Assembly (NCBI RefSeq): GCF_000699445.3
Contig: NC_067196.1
Span: 26,119,116-26,183,115, forward strand
Origin: Schistosoma haematobium
Taxonomy: Eukaryota > Platyhelminthes > Trematoda > Strigeidida > Schistosomatidae
Direction of reading: 5' to 3'
Length of the DNA: 64,000 bases
Shown here: one piece after another, positions 25,698-38,001 of the stretch
Layout: every line of letters begins with the position of its first letter
How positions within the stretch are numbered: position 1 is the stretch's first letter
The notes under the pieces: generated by a model
Told to the model about the DNA's origin: nothing
The model's input: only the letters and a program-made list of their open reading frames with translations
The model's database searches: none
Position numbers and translations under genes: made by a program

Positions 25698-26055
25698 TGT
25701 AGTGTGGTGTCGAGTTGCGGTTGACTATGATCACCACTACAGGAAGACTACGTGCCAGTTAACCCATAAGATCCCCCATAGGCTAAATATCAGAAGACAG
25801 TTGATGGCTGTAGTCGAAATGTATTTGTTGGCGATCTCGTGGTATCGAAAAAATACCGAGATCGTGCCAAAGGAGTACAACTGTGGTTACGAAGCGTAAC
25901 CGAATTCGTGCAAGGTCACAAGCAACGAAAGAATGTATGTATTTTGGTACAGTTAAACAAACAAGTACGGTAAAACAATCTCTGGTACAATAGTTATAAT
26001 AATAATTGTTTCCATTAAACTAATCGCGTTCTCTTGATAAAAGTAGGTCGCTACA
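25698..26055 (-). mobile_element. Solo LTR, copy 1 of a 0.36-kb family
   Basis: 358 bp with inverted ends (TGTAG...CTACA) and near-matching 4-bp flanks (AGCT / AGTT). About 90% identical by eye to the reverse complement of 47816-48155. It contains a conserved hairpin at 25832-25864 with arms CGATCTC/GAGATCG plus GGTA/TACC. The 65-codon frame inside it is not thought to be coding. Confidence 0.65.
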
Positions 26056-26454
26056 AGTTAATTCGGTTTCCATAAACCACACATTTTATCAAAGTATTTT
26101 TTGAAAAATTTAATGACTACTTCATGATTTATTTTATTATGTTTAATGATTCGTACATTTCAAGTCATTCGCTTTAAAATTCAATATTTGTTCATAAGCT
26201 ATTTCATTCTACACTTTATATGTACAATTGATTGATCAGTGAGTAATGACCAGTGACATATATGTCAAGTCCTTCTTAGTGCTGTTCAAATTCTATCGAT
26301 CAAATTACAATGTCGAAATCAGTCTAAGTTATCTTACATCATGCGGAATATGTTAAAATGTAAGGTGGTGGTTGAAGGTAAATTATAGTAAACCCTGAAC
26401 TTAGGTTTCGTGCTATTTGGAAATTATTAGAAAGATGTAATCGTCATTTCAGTC

Positions 26455-26640
26455 TTATAGGAAGTCTGTCGCCACCGGATTAGCTCAATGATGGTTTCTG
26501 TGACAGTGAAGCCGAGCAATTCATGATTACATCTACCGGTGAGCATCAGTTCCTTCAGAACTACAGGCAAGCCTTACTGATGAGTGCCAAATAGGGTTTT
26601 CTATTGAATATCGCGAAACACTGTCTTATAGTTTATGTGT
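26455..26640 (+). mobile_element. Degenerate tRNA-derived hammerhead SINE
   Basis: A tRNA-like head (gattagctcaatgatgg, then a weak B box) is followed by CTGATGA at about 26579, a stem II interrupted by extra sequence, GAAA and GTC. Same family as 49911-50334 but with stem I lost. Confidence 0.6.
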
Positions 26641-27040
26641 AATTACTTGGAGATATTATTCCTACTCAATTACAATATCATTCAGTAGTTTTATTTTAAT
26701 TTACAATAGCCAATCACTTTAAATGCCTCAGTGAAATGATAGGTTTTATTAATAAGACCGTTTAGTATTACCGACAGAAATTAATTTAAATGTTGCAAGA
26801 TAAAGAAATATACTATCGGAAAAACAAAGCAGAGGTTGAAACTCAAGCATTTCCTCTAACTTGAATGTTTATGTAAACAATCAATTGTTTCATCAAAAAT
26901 ATTATAAAATTGCGAATAGTAGTTGGTCTATTTTTTAAAATTTCTAAATGATTTTATCCCACGGACATTTGAAACAATGAAAAAATATGATGGACTAAAT
27001 TATAAAATAATGAACGAGATGGATATAATGAAATGTGTTA
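26640..27040. other. Non-coding AT-rich stretch
   Basis: Nothing recognised apart from the lead-in to the microsatellite. Confidence 0.4.
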
Positions 27041-28094
<1,054 letters not shown>

Positions 28095-28630
28095 CTTATT
28101 ATTTGATAAGTTATGAAGACTAAGATGAAACTAAATTCGGCATGTACATCAGATTTCTTAGAAAAAATTCAGTTAAAATACGTTTATGTGTCAAAAAATA
28201 TTACTCGTGTCCAAATACTACAATTAATTTGTGATAACGAATATTAGGCTTAGACTACGTATGGATTATTTAGTACTGATATGACTTATGTAAACAGAAG
28301 ATGATTACTGATCTGAAAATCACTAAAAAATGGATATTATTTAACGGGGAAACTTTGATAAATTCTTATTTCTTAATAAAATATCAAATTTATATAAGAA
28401 CTAAAACTTGAGTATCATTTATCAACATCACAGTCGAAATTACGCGATAAATAACGTTCTATTTTCAAAGTTCTGCACTGTCATCGGCGAAATTTTTCTA
28501 CTAAATCATTTTTAATCAGTAAATTTGTACAACTGTGACAAGATCTGAGAACCAAAAGTAATCAGTTTGTAAGGAGTTTTATTTTACTAGATAATATATT
28601 CAGAGAGGAGTTTTGTGGATATTATAGTAA
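28095..28630. other. Non-coding AT-rich stretch
   Basis: Nothing recognised. Confidence 0.4.
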
Positions 28631-28631
28631 T

Positions 28632-28845
28632 TTAATAGTTGAATTCATGTGTCAATTAAAGCTATACCACCATGGAAAACCTGGAAGCACTGGACGGCCG
28701 ATAGGTTCTTGGTTCCAATCTCTCAGGCGGAATCGTCGGTGCCCACTGCTGAGCAGTCCCAAAACAGGACGAAACGGCCGTCCAGTGTTTCCAGGTTTCC
28801 ATGGTGGTCTAGCTTTAATCGACTCATGAATTCAACTATTAAATT
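28632..28845 (+). mobile_element. Fold-back hammerhead SINE
   Basis: Two arms of about 70 bp (28632-28700 and 28775-28845) are near-perfect reverse complements around a hammerhead unit. The ribozyme reads CACTG, CTGAGCA (G8 changed to C), stem II GTCCCAAAACAGGAC, GAAA, CGGCCGTC, CAGTG. The core change predicts no activity. It looks like the tail of the SINE duplicated in reverse. Confidence 0.7.
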
Positions 28846-28979
28846 AGATAATATATATTTGGTTTGAAAAGAAAAATTCACACTAAAAAGGATATAATTT
28901 TTGCAATTTCAAAATATTTATGCTCTTTTTCACTGATTTAATATCTTCTCTGGTTGGTTTTATTTCATTAAGTCCATGA

Positions 28980-29135
28980 ATAGATTGATGTTGGACCACA
29001 ATTGAAAAATTGAATGGACTAAATGGCCGTTTTGTCCTAGAATGGGACTAATATGGGACTCCTCAGAAGTACGAAATCGATTCATGATCTCAATCAAAAA
29101 CTTAACTACCTCCACAACTCCATACTGATTATTTT
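28980..29135 (+). mobile_element. Hammerhead SINE tail fragments
   Basis: A degraded minus-strand hammerhead (CTGAGGA, long stem II, AAAA for GAAA) is joined to a plus-strand tail (catgatctcaatcaaaaac) as at 2990-3010. Another mixed-orientation remnant. Confidence 0.55.
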
Positions 29136-29880
29136 ATTTAAATAAATATTTTTTTTAAATAACCAATAGGTTAATAGTTTATTACATGAAATATTAGCAT
29201 ATGGTAATCTGAAATTTATGATCATAGAAGCCAAAGGATAACTGCTTTAGACCGATCACACTCGTCCTTCTTATGAGCAGTTATTGATGTGCTATCTTTG
29301 TTTTTTAGTCCTTCATAAATAACAGCAGAAATCCATGCGGTAAAGTGAGTTTCGATATTTTTAGGACGGCCTTTTTAACTCTCCTCTCTTTGTGAGAAGG
29401 TGGAGATGTTAGTTGTATGAGGAAAGCACCTTATTGACGTCATTTTCCAGTAAGACTTTGTCCTCGGACAATAAGTTGATGCTTTTAGTCTTATCTTTTC
29501 CCTGACAACGATTGCTGCATACCAGAAACTAAATGAAAAAGCGTTCCAATCAATATAACTTGATTGAATCATAGTGAGAGGCAAGTTCAGTCATTATATC
29601 GAGGTAGCAGCTACAGTTGCAAAATAAAACTTTAAGTCAAATTTAATAAATATTTCTATCATAAACGTTACATTGTCAACTAATTAATTGATTAGTTTTT
29701 TTATTTTTTAATAATTCTGAATTCCATTAAATTATTATTATTTGATCCGGTAAGCAATGACTAAATTGATTAGAATGAAGATAACATATGAAAGTGATGT
29801 TTTATCAATCATGTATGACATGTGATTATATCATGAGAAGTAATTTTATGTAGTAGTCAGTTACTCATATTTTTTTGTAA
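29136..29880. other. Non-coding AT-rich stretch
   Basis: Nothing recognised. A 69-codon minus frame at 29375-29584 has no family features. Confidence 0.35.
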
Positions 29881-29884
29881 TTTA

Positions 29885-30085
29885 ATAGTTGAATTCATGG
29901 GTCAGTCGAAACTAGACCACCATGGAAAAACTGGGAGCATTGGACGGCCGTTTCGTCCTATTGCGGGACTCAGCAGTGTGTATGCACGATCTGGCCCCAC
30001 AGGACTCGAACCTAGAACCAATCAGTCTCGAGCGAGGGCGCTTAACCGCTAGACCATTGAGCCGGCATCCAATGGTGTAAATATC
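29885..30085 (-). mobile_element. tRNA-derived hammerhead SINE
   Basis: On the minus strand a clear tRNA-like head (A box tggtctagcgg, B box ggttcgagtcc) precedes a hammerhead with stem II GTCCCGCAATAGGAC, GAAA, CGGCCGTC. Three core bases are deleted (CTGA runs straight into stem II), so it is inactive. Confidence 0.75.
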
Positions 30086-30399
30086 TAACATAAACCAATC
30101 CACGAAGTTGCGCCACCGTCCACTATTGTCATCAGTGAGTTACCATCTCACAACAGACCCGGTGGAACTCCACTGGTTACGGTTTCTCACTAGAACTGGA
30201 AGCGTTGACAGAGTAGCTTCATGTGTTGAGGTAATGAATACCATACATTGGTGATTAGATGGGGAAGTCGATAGTCAGCTGACAAGTAATTTGTTCTGGG
30301 CCAGTGAACTTTTTAAGAATGTTCTCATAAATTCTCTGTTTTGGAAGGCAATAAAAATGAGGCCATATCAGATACAGATTTATCACTAAGTAATAAAAA

Positions 30400-31870
30400 A
30401 TTTGTGATTAAGTCGCCTCTGGTTCTTCTATATAGTATAATAATGGGAATAGGTTTAGTTTGGTTAGTTGATCATACAGGAGCAATCTTATTCCGGGAAT
30501 CCGCTTAGTTGCAGTTCTTTGAACCTTTTTCAACCTCTCATTGTTTCTTTTTGGACAGGGTCTAGCCGCTTGTATGCAGTACTCGAGTTTAAGACGAACG
30601 AATACTGTATATAGAGTCAAGATGTTTTAAGCATCGACATGGCTAAAAAGGCTCTACGTATTGACTGTGCGGTTCCTGCTCTAAAGCCACGCTGCTTTTT
30701 AGAAAGAATCCGATTTTCGTCTAGATAATTAAACAGCTTCTTCCGAATAATCTTTTTTAAAATTTTAACAACCACTCTATCTAGGTTTACAGGTTGGTAG
30801 TTCTCAGGTTTGTGTCTCGTACCTGTTTTGAAGAAAGGACTTCCTATAGCATTCTTTCAGTCTTTCGGTAATCAACCCTGGGTCACAGATAGATTAAAAC
30901 ATATGCTTAAGAGAGTCACGACAAAATTTGCTAATTCCTTTAGTAATCTAGGATGGATTCTATCCGGTCCCATGGATTTGCCTAGAAGGAGCTCATTTAG
31001 CAGACCAAAGACATCGAGTTCTCTAATGTTTACAGTACTCAGTGTGTGTGGGGTGCGTGTGTGTTAACTGAAGGCGACGGAATATCTACGGTGTATACAT
31101 TGCTAAAGTAATTTGAGAACACCTTAGTTTTACCATAATCGTCTTCCACTAATGATGCAGTACTACTGTTTCCCTATAATACTGGAATGTTTCCTCTTCT
31201 CTTATTTCTTTGTTTTGCGTACGAGCATAAGAGTTAAGGGTATTCTATAGGTTCCTTAACTAGTTTTTCTTCGTACAGCCTTCTCAACTTGCAGAGGGTT
31301 GAGGCACAAATAATTCGAGCTTCTCGATGTTGAGACTGTGTCTCGTCAGTACCCAGTAACTTAAATCTCTCCCGCATTGTTCCCTCTTAGGTAGATGGGC
31401 GAGAACCTCTTTACTGAGCCACAGTGGTAGGTTTCTCGAACCCTTTTGTGTAGTCCAAGAGATATACGGTGTAGTGACTTTTATTTGCAAATTTCTGAAT
31501 ACCTCTCAAGCCGTTTCAACGAAGGATTCTTGTTCTATTTTCCAGTCTACTGAGGATGTTGAGTGTATAATTCCTCGTATATTCACTTTCCAGATGTTTG
31601 ATCTGGCTTGAGCTGACACATTCTTTTTATTGACAACTATATGAAAATCAAATACTAAAACTGTTTGGTCACTTACCTAAGGGTGTTATATGATGAAGGT
31701 TTGTGATGTCATCCTCATCATGGATCAGTATGAGATCTAGTAAGCATGATTCAGAGTCCGGGTCGAAACTAGTTGCCTCTTTCACATGTTGCGCAAGGGT
31801 ACATGTAATAACCATGTTAACTAATTTCTGTTCGAAAGAATTTTTGACTTGAATATCCTGTTTAATACAG
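30400..31870 (-). pseudogene. CR1-like LINE with internal RT deletion
   Basis: On the minus strand, in order: endonuclease end (LLDLILIHDEDD at about 31730, then SDQTVLVFDF), linker (31284-31490), RT start with NYQPVNL, KLFNYLDENRILSKKQRGFR at about 30700, then an abrupt jump near 30640 to the C-terminal block LKLEYCIQA...LKKVQRTATKRIPG (30408-30620). The palm with the catalytic aspartates is missing. Several stops. Recognised by standard non-LTR RT motifs; clade is inferred. Confidence 0.7.
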
Positions 31871-31879
31871 GTGAAAAAT

Positions 31880-33300
31880 ATGTTGGGAATAACTTCTGTA
31901 TGATGTAAAAGTATTTTACAATCATGTTATGGAAAATTGATAATTTTACGATCCAGTACTATTAAGACCTATGTTAATATAATTCATCTAGTACATTCCC
32001 AACCACCGTAATCCCCAGTGTAATCTAAAGAGACTGAAAATATTGAATATAACATTGAGAAACAAATATAATCTTGAGGTTTTCTCTTAAAATCAACGAA
32101 TAGTAAATTCTTATCAGGCTTTAAATTTACAGTAAAATTTCCTAAGTTGAAACTTTGATATGATTATATTTCAACAGAAATCATGAGGACGAATGTAGTA
32201 AAGGAAATAGTAATAATGTGGTGATGTAGTGAACGAGAACTCAGGTGAAGCAAACCGGTAGATTTATTAGCGCGTAATTGATGAAATATGAAAACCATAC
32301 ATTAAATACATTATCTGAGTATCTTCCTTCCGCTGTTCTTTAGATACTTCATGATTCATGTTGTTATTACACTTGCTCTGTGTTTCTCTTCCTGTTCTAT
32401 TTAATTCAATATTCTGCTGATAAGCAGTCCACTTCCGACTGGTGCTACACACTAATTATATCTGTCAACATAAGTAGCATACACCACAATAACACTCATT
32501 TATATTTTTATATATACTTACATGATCTTAGTTGAAAGTGTGAACCATTGGACTCTGACTCAGTGACCTAAAGGTATGGTACTGTGTAATCGAGAGCTAT
32601 TTTGTCCAATCTCTACTATGGTTTTATGTGTGTTAAGTTGAGTTACGAACTAGGGTTAGGTAGTTGTTTATTGACAAATGCTTTTCAGTGATTTTCTATC
32701 TCACATCAGGCCACAAATAAAACTAACTTCAACTGCATTTCTATAATTGTCTTGTTGAATGTGTTCTGCCCATCTATCAATTTTTCTGAATTTGTATACA
32801 CGATTTGTGTTTTACAAGCCCTATCCTCTTATCTCACTGATCAATCCCCTTTCCCACCCTTACTTGTCATGCCCATCCATCACTATAATTTAGTGTCATT
32901 ATTCTGTTGTGGGTAACCTATCTTGTGATTTGTTATCCTCCACCTTGCAAATGCTGTAGTCATCATAATGTTTATTCTTAGTGGCCTATTGGTTTATGTT
33001 TTAACCACAAGATGCTCTTGGCCTAGATGCTTTATTTTATTAAACTCTCTGTTTACCTGCCTTTGCTGTACCATGTGAATCGTTTTACATTGTTTGTGTT
33101 TGGTAGGTTTCTTGATGTGAAGCGTAATAATTGTGGTTATTTTTATGATATTCTAATACAATATATTGTATAGGAAAATGAATCATTAATGAACAGTAGG
33201 AATGGTGCTAAAACTGCGCAATTAAGAATTAAAGATCTTATAGTAACAATCTGAATGACTAAAAGTACCTATACAGACAATATTAGCGGATGTCGTTTTC
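31880..33300. other. Non-coding stretch with possible SINE remnant
   Basis: Mostly unrecognised. Around 32535-32650 there is weak resemblance to a tRNA-like SINE head. No gene. Confidence 0.35.
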
Positions 33301-33310
33301 TTTACCAAGA

Positions 33311-33355
33311 TAGTTTATTATTATTATTATTATTATTAATATTATTATTATTATG
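33311..33355 (+). repeat. (ATT)n microsatellite
   Basis: About 14 units with one variant unit. Confidence 0.85.
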
Positions 33356-33479
33356 AATGGTGAATGGTCATACAAGTCTCAGTCCGATAAAAACATTCTC
33401 AATGAAATGCTTAAATTACCTGATGGATTTGAGTATGTTCGAGGTTATGGCTTATAAGTGTAATTGGTTGGAGTTAGAC

Positions 33480-33660
33480 AATAACACGGTTGGATTCCGA
33501 CTCAGTGGTCTAGAGGTCAAGAGTTCGTGTGCGAGACGAAAGGTCCTGGGTTCAAGTCCCACGTGTTGGATCGTGGACGTGCACTGCTGAGGAATCACAT
33601 ACTAGAACAAAATGTCCATTGAGTGCTTCCAGATTTTCAATGGTGATCTAACATTGATGT
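33480..33660 (+). mobile_element. tRNA-derived hammerhead SINE, degenerate
   Basis: The tRNA-like head (ctcagtggtctagaggtc, then gggttcaagtccc) is well preserved. The hammerhead keeps GCACTG and CTGAGGA, but stem II, GAAA (now AAAA) and the 3' side of stem I have decayed. Confidence 0.7.
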
Positions 33661-34528
33661 AAAATATTCACGTGAACGGTAACTTCACTGTTGATGTAGT
33701 TCAACATATATCATTCACATTTGTTAAGGTTAATTAATTCTACTTTATCATCATTACCACTTTTGAATAAATGATTTCAAAAACTTTATTTTTACGGATA
33801 GTTAATTTGGTCATAAATGTACAAAAGTGATCATCATAAAATGTAGGAGTATAATGATACAGTTTATTTTTACATCGTTTGTAATTCTTTCTCATGCTAG
33901 TTAAAGAGAGAAGAACCTGATAGTCAACTGTGTATGATGAAGAGTGATTGTGATATACATACACATATACTAAATATAAGTATATATGTATTCACAATTA
34001 ATCATCATTACCATTTTCAATACAGATCAGGATAGAGATAATATGGACTATAATTGAAGTAAGGTGTTCATATACTTTATGAAATTTTTCAGACACCATT
34101 ACAAACAATTCATTATTAGCATATCAATATAAATATGTTAAATTTATAATTAGTCATTATAATATATGTAATGGGATTTCAATGACTCACTAGTGTCATA
34201 TTTCTATGTCAGTAATGTTATTGTTAACTTTGGGTTAGTGATTTTTATACATTAATAAAATATTCACTAGTAAGGAGGATTAGGATGTATGCTTCACTGA
34301 TTAAGATACCTTATTCAGCAAAATTAGAAAGCAGTGATATGTTATGTTGGTTTATCTATGTTCTTTTAAATCATATGTGCTAAGTACATATGTTAGTTAA
34401 ACACTGTAAATAATGCGCCGTTAACATTCTTCAACTGGGTAAACGTGAAGTGTATGTTGAAGTTAGTTACACTACTAAAAATCAATCACATCATTTACTA
34501 TATTAGGACAGGCTATTTGATGAACATT
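33661..34528. other. Non-coding AT-rich stretch
   Basis: Nothing recognised. Confidence 0.4.
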
Positions 34529-34540
34529 ATTCAGTTTGAC

Positions 34541-37013
34541 TATTATGGGACGACATGGACTGGGAGAAAGAAACGAAAATGGAGAAAGATTTGCAAATCT
34601 ATGTGCATTCAACAAATTGGTCATAGGAGGCACAATATTTCCACACAAGCGTATACACAAGACTACATGGATCTCACCGGACCACACTACAGAGAACCAA
34701 ATAGATCATATTTGCATCAACAAAAAATTCCGAAGGACAATGGAAGATGTGAGAACCAGGAGAGGTGCTGACGTAGCTTCAGATCACCACCTAGTTGTAG
34801 CCAATTTAAAACTGAAGCTAAAAAAGAACTGGACAAGTGGACAAACAGCAATACAAAGGTTCAATACAGCCTTCCTTCGAGATACTGACAAACTCAATGA
34901 ATTCAAGATAGCTCTCAACAACAGGTTCCAAGCCTTACAAGATCTACTGAAAGAAGAAGAAACTACTATGGAGGACAACTGGAAAGGCATCAAGGAAGCA
35001 TTAACTTCAACGTGTCAAGAGGTTCTCGGTCTAAAGAAATACCATCATAAGGAATGGATCTCTACAGAAACCCTGGACAAGATCAAAGAAAGGAAGAACA
35101 AGAAGGCAGCAATAAACAACAGCCGAACACGAGCAGAGAAAGTCCAAGCACAAGCTGAATACATAGAAGCAAACAAACAAGTGAAGAGGAGCATTAGAGC
35201 CGACAAGAAGAAATACGTGGAAGAACTAGCAACGACGGCAGAAAAAGCTGCTAGAGAAGGAAATATGAAACAGCTTCACAATACAACGAAGAAACTATCA
35301 GGGAAATACAGTAAACCAGAGAGGCCGGTCAAAGACAAAGAAGGCAAGCCAATCACTGAAATTCAACAACAGCGAAACAGATGGGTAGAATACTTCGAGG
35401 AACTCCTGAATAGGCCGGCTCCAACGAATCCACCGGACATCGAAGCAGCACACATTGATCTTCCTATAGATGTCAATCCACCAACTACGGAGGAAATTAG
35501 AATGGCCGTCAGACAAATCAAGAACGGGAAAGCAGCAGGACCCGACAACATACCAGCTGAAGCACTGAAATCAGACATCGAAGCAACCACAAGCATGCTT
35601 TATCTTCTATTCAAAAAGATTTGAGAGGAGGAACAAGTGCCGATGGACTGGAAAGAAGGACACCTCATCAAGATTCCAAAGAAAGGAGATCTGAGCAAAT
35701 GTGAAAACTACAGAGGCATTACACTACTGTCAATACCAGGGAAAGTCTTCAACAGATTGTTGCTGAACCAGATGAAGGATGCAGTAAACGCCCAACTTCG
35801 AGATCAACAAGCTGGATTCCGTAAGGATCGGTCGTGCGCAGACCAAATTGCAACACTACGGATCATCGTCGAACAATCAGTTGAGTGGAACTCATCACTA
35901 TACATCAACTTCATTGATTATGAAAAGGCATTCGACAGTGTAGATAGGAGGACATTATGGAAACTTCTTCGACACTACGAAGTTCCTGAGAGGATTGTCA
36001 ATATTATCCGGAACTCATACGACGGACTACAGTGCAAAGTAGTGCATGGAGGACAGCTGACAGATGCATTCCAAGTAAGGACCGGAGTCAGACAAGGCTG
36101 TTTACTCTCTCCCTTCCTCTTTCTTCTGGTGGTCGACTGGATTATGAGGACCTCGACATCTGAAAGAAAACACGGAATACAATGGACAGCTCAGAACCAA
36201 TTAGACGATCTGGACTTCGCAGATGACCTAGCCCTCCTATCACGTACACAAGAACAGATGCAGATGAAGACAGCCAGTGTAGCAGCAGTCTCTGCATCAG
36301 TAGGCCTCAGCATACACAAGGGGAAAACCAAGGTCCTCAAATTCAAAGCGAAAAACAGCAATCCAATCACTCTTGATGGCGAAACTCTGGAAGATGTAGA
36401 GTCCTTCACATACCTGGGAAGCATCATCGATGAACAAGGAGGTTCAGATGCAGACGTAAAGGCGAGGATTGGCAAATCAAGGGCCGCATTCCTACAATTG
36501 AAGAACATATGGAACTCAAAACAACTTTCAACCAATATCAAAGTGAGAATCTTCAATACGAACGTCAAGGCAATTCTACTGTATGGAGCTGAAACTTGGA
36601 GAACTACAACAACCACAATCAAGAAAGTACAAGTATTTATAAATAGCTGTTTACGCAAGATACTCAACATCCATTGGCCGGATACCATCAGCAATAGCCT
36701 TCTGTGGGAGAGAACGAACCAACTTCCAGCTGAAGAAGAAATTAGGAAAAGACGATGGAAATGGATAGGACATACATTACGCAAATCGTCAAACTGCATC
36801 ACGAGGCAAGCCCTAACTTGGAATCCTGAAGGGAAGCGAAAAAGAGGAAGGCCAATGAACACATTGCGTCGGATAATAGAAGCAGATATGAAAGCGATGA
36901 ATTACAACTGGACGGAGCTAGAAAGGATTGCCCAGGACAGGGTTGGATGGAGAATGCTGGTGAGTGGCCTATGCTCCTTCACGAGGAGTAACAGGCGTAA
37001 GTAAGTAAGTAAG
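34541..37013 (+). pseudogene. RTE-clade retrotransposon, 5'-truncated recent insertion
   Basis: This 2,473-bp insertion is flanked by a perfect 12-bp target duplication, ATTCAGTTTGAC (34529-34540 and 37014-37025). It begins inside the APE endonuclease (GRHGLGERNENGERF...ASDHHLV), runs through the linker and RT ([43 protein letters not shown], catalytic FADDLALL at about 36217), and reaches the C-terminal region. It ends in four TAAG units (36998-37013), the short-repeat tail typical of RTE elements, and the stop codon falls inside that tail. One in-frame stop at 35622-35624 (TGA, Trp expected) splits an otherwise continuous frame. It lies about 1 kb past the 3' end of gene B, in antisense orientation. 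Confidence 0.9.
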
Positions 37014-37025
37014 ATTCAGTTTGAC

Positions 37026-38001
37026 AATCGTTGATATCATGAACTGTCTTGAAATTGGACAACCATTTAGAATCAATGAAAAATAGAAAACTGTTTATTT
37101 CTGATTGATGACTCTTTCCATGTCACCATCCACAACCACGTCAAAAATTGTGCATTGTATGACAATAGAAATACAGACTACCAAAATTCAACTCATCAAT
37201 CTAAAATACCTGAAGTTCCTGGATTTAAATGTTGGTTTTCATTACAGAGGAGTTGGAACAAAAGACAAAATATTATCGATTGCTAGCTAGTTTTCAGTAA
37301 TTGTCTAGCCTAAGTCAATTCATAACCGTAAATTGCTCTTGATTTCACTATTTTATGATCTCTTTTTTATAGATGCGAAACTCGAATTTCCTTAGAAAAG
37401 CACCCTTCTCTTTGACTTAGACAATGTTGTTTCCATTTTTAATCTATCTAGAAAACTAAGCTCATCTATTTTTTAATCTGTGATTTATTAAAACTGTAAA
37501 TTAATGAGTCGTACCAAGTAATAATTTAACTATTATTCTGAATAGATCTCCGATTGTTCATTTATGTCGTTATAGTCTGCTGAAAATACATACCATAACA
37601 TAACTCTTAAACAAAAGACTCACAACTCAGTTTCATAACTGACGATAGTTGATAGGAGTACAATTAACAAAATGTTCATGATCTAGTTAAACGAATAAAC
37701 AAATAGACAATGAAAGCTTCTCTACTCATTTAAGTGTATTTTTGTAATGACAATACATTTTAATTCGTGTATGAAAAGTTCCAGATCGTATATTTAAGGA
37801 TAAGGGTCAAATAAATCAATTAAAGTTTGATATAAACTACATTTAATTATAAATTTGAAAAAGAAACATTTAAACAATAGGGAATAATTTGCTCAAAATG
37901 GGTCATAAGGTCGTACTGATAAGATTTAGGGTGTGGTGATGAGATGGTAACCTTTAAGCCTGTTTCTTAAGTTGAATGAAGGAAACACGCATAATTTCCA
38001 A
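37026..38001. other. Gene B 3' flank
   Basis: AT-rich and without recognisable elements. The 3' UTR of gene B must begin here, but no polyadenylation signal stands out. Confidence 0.4.
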
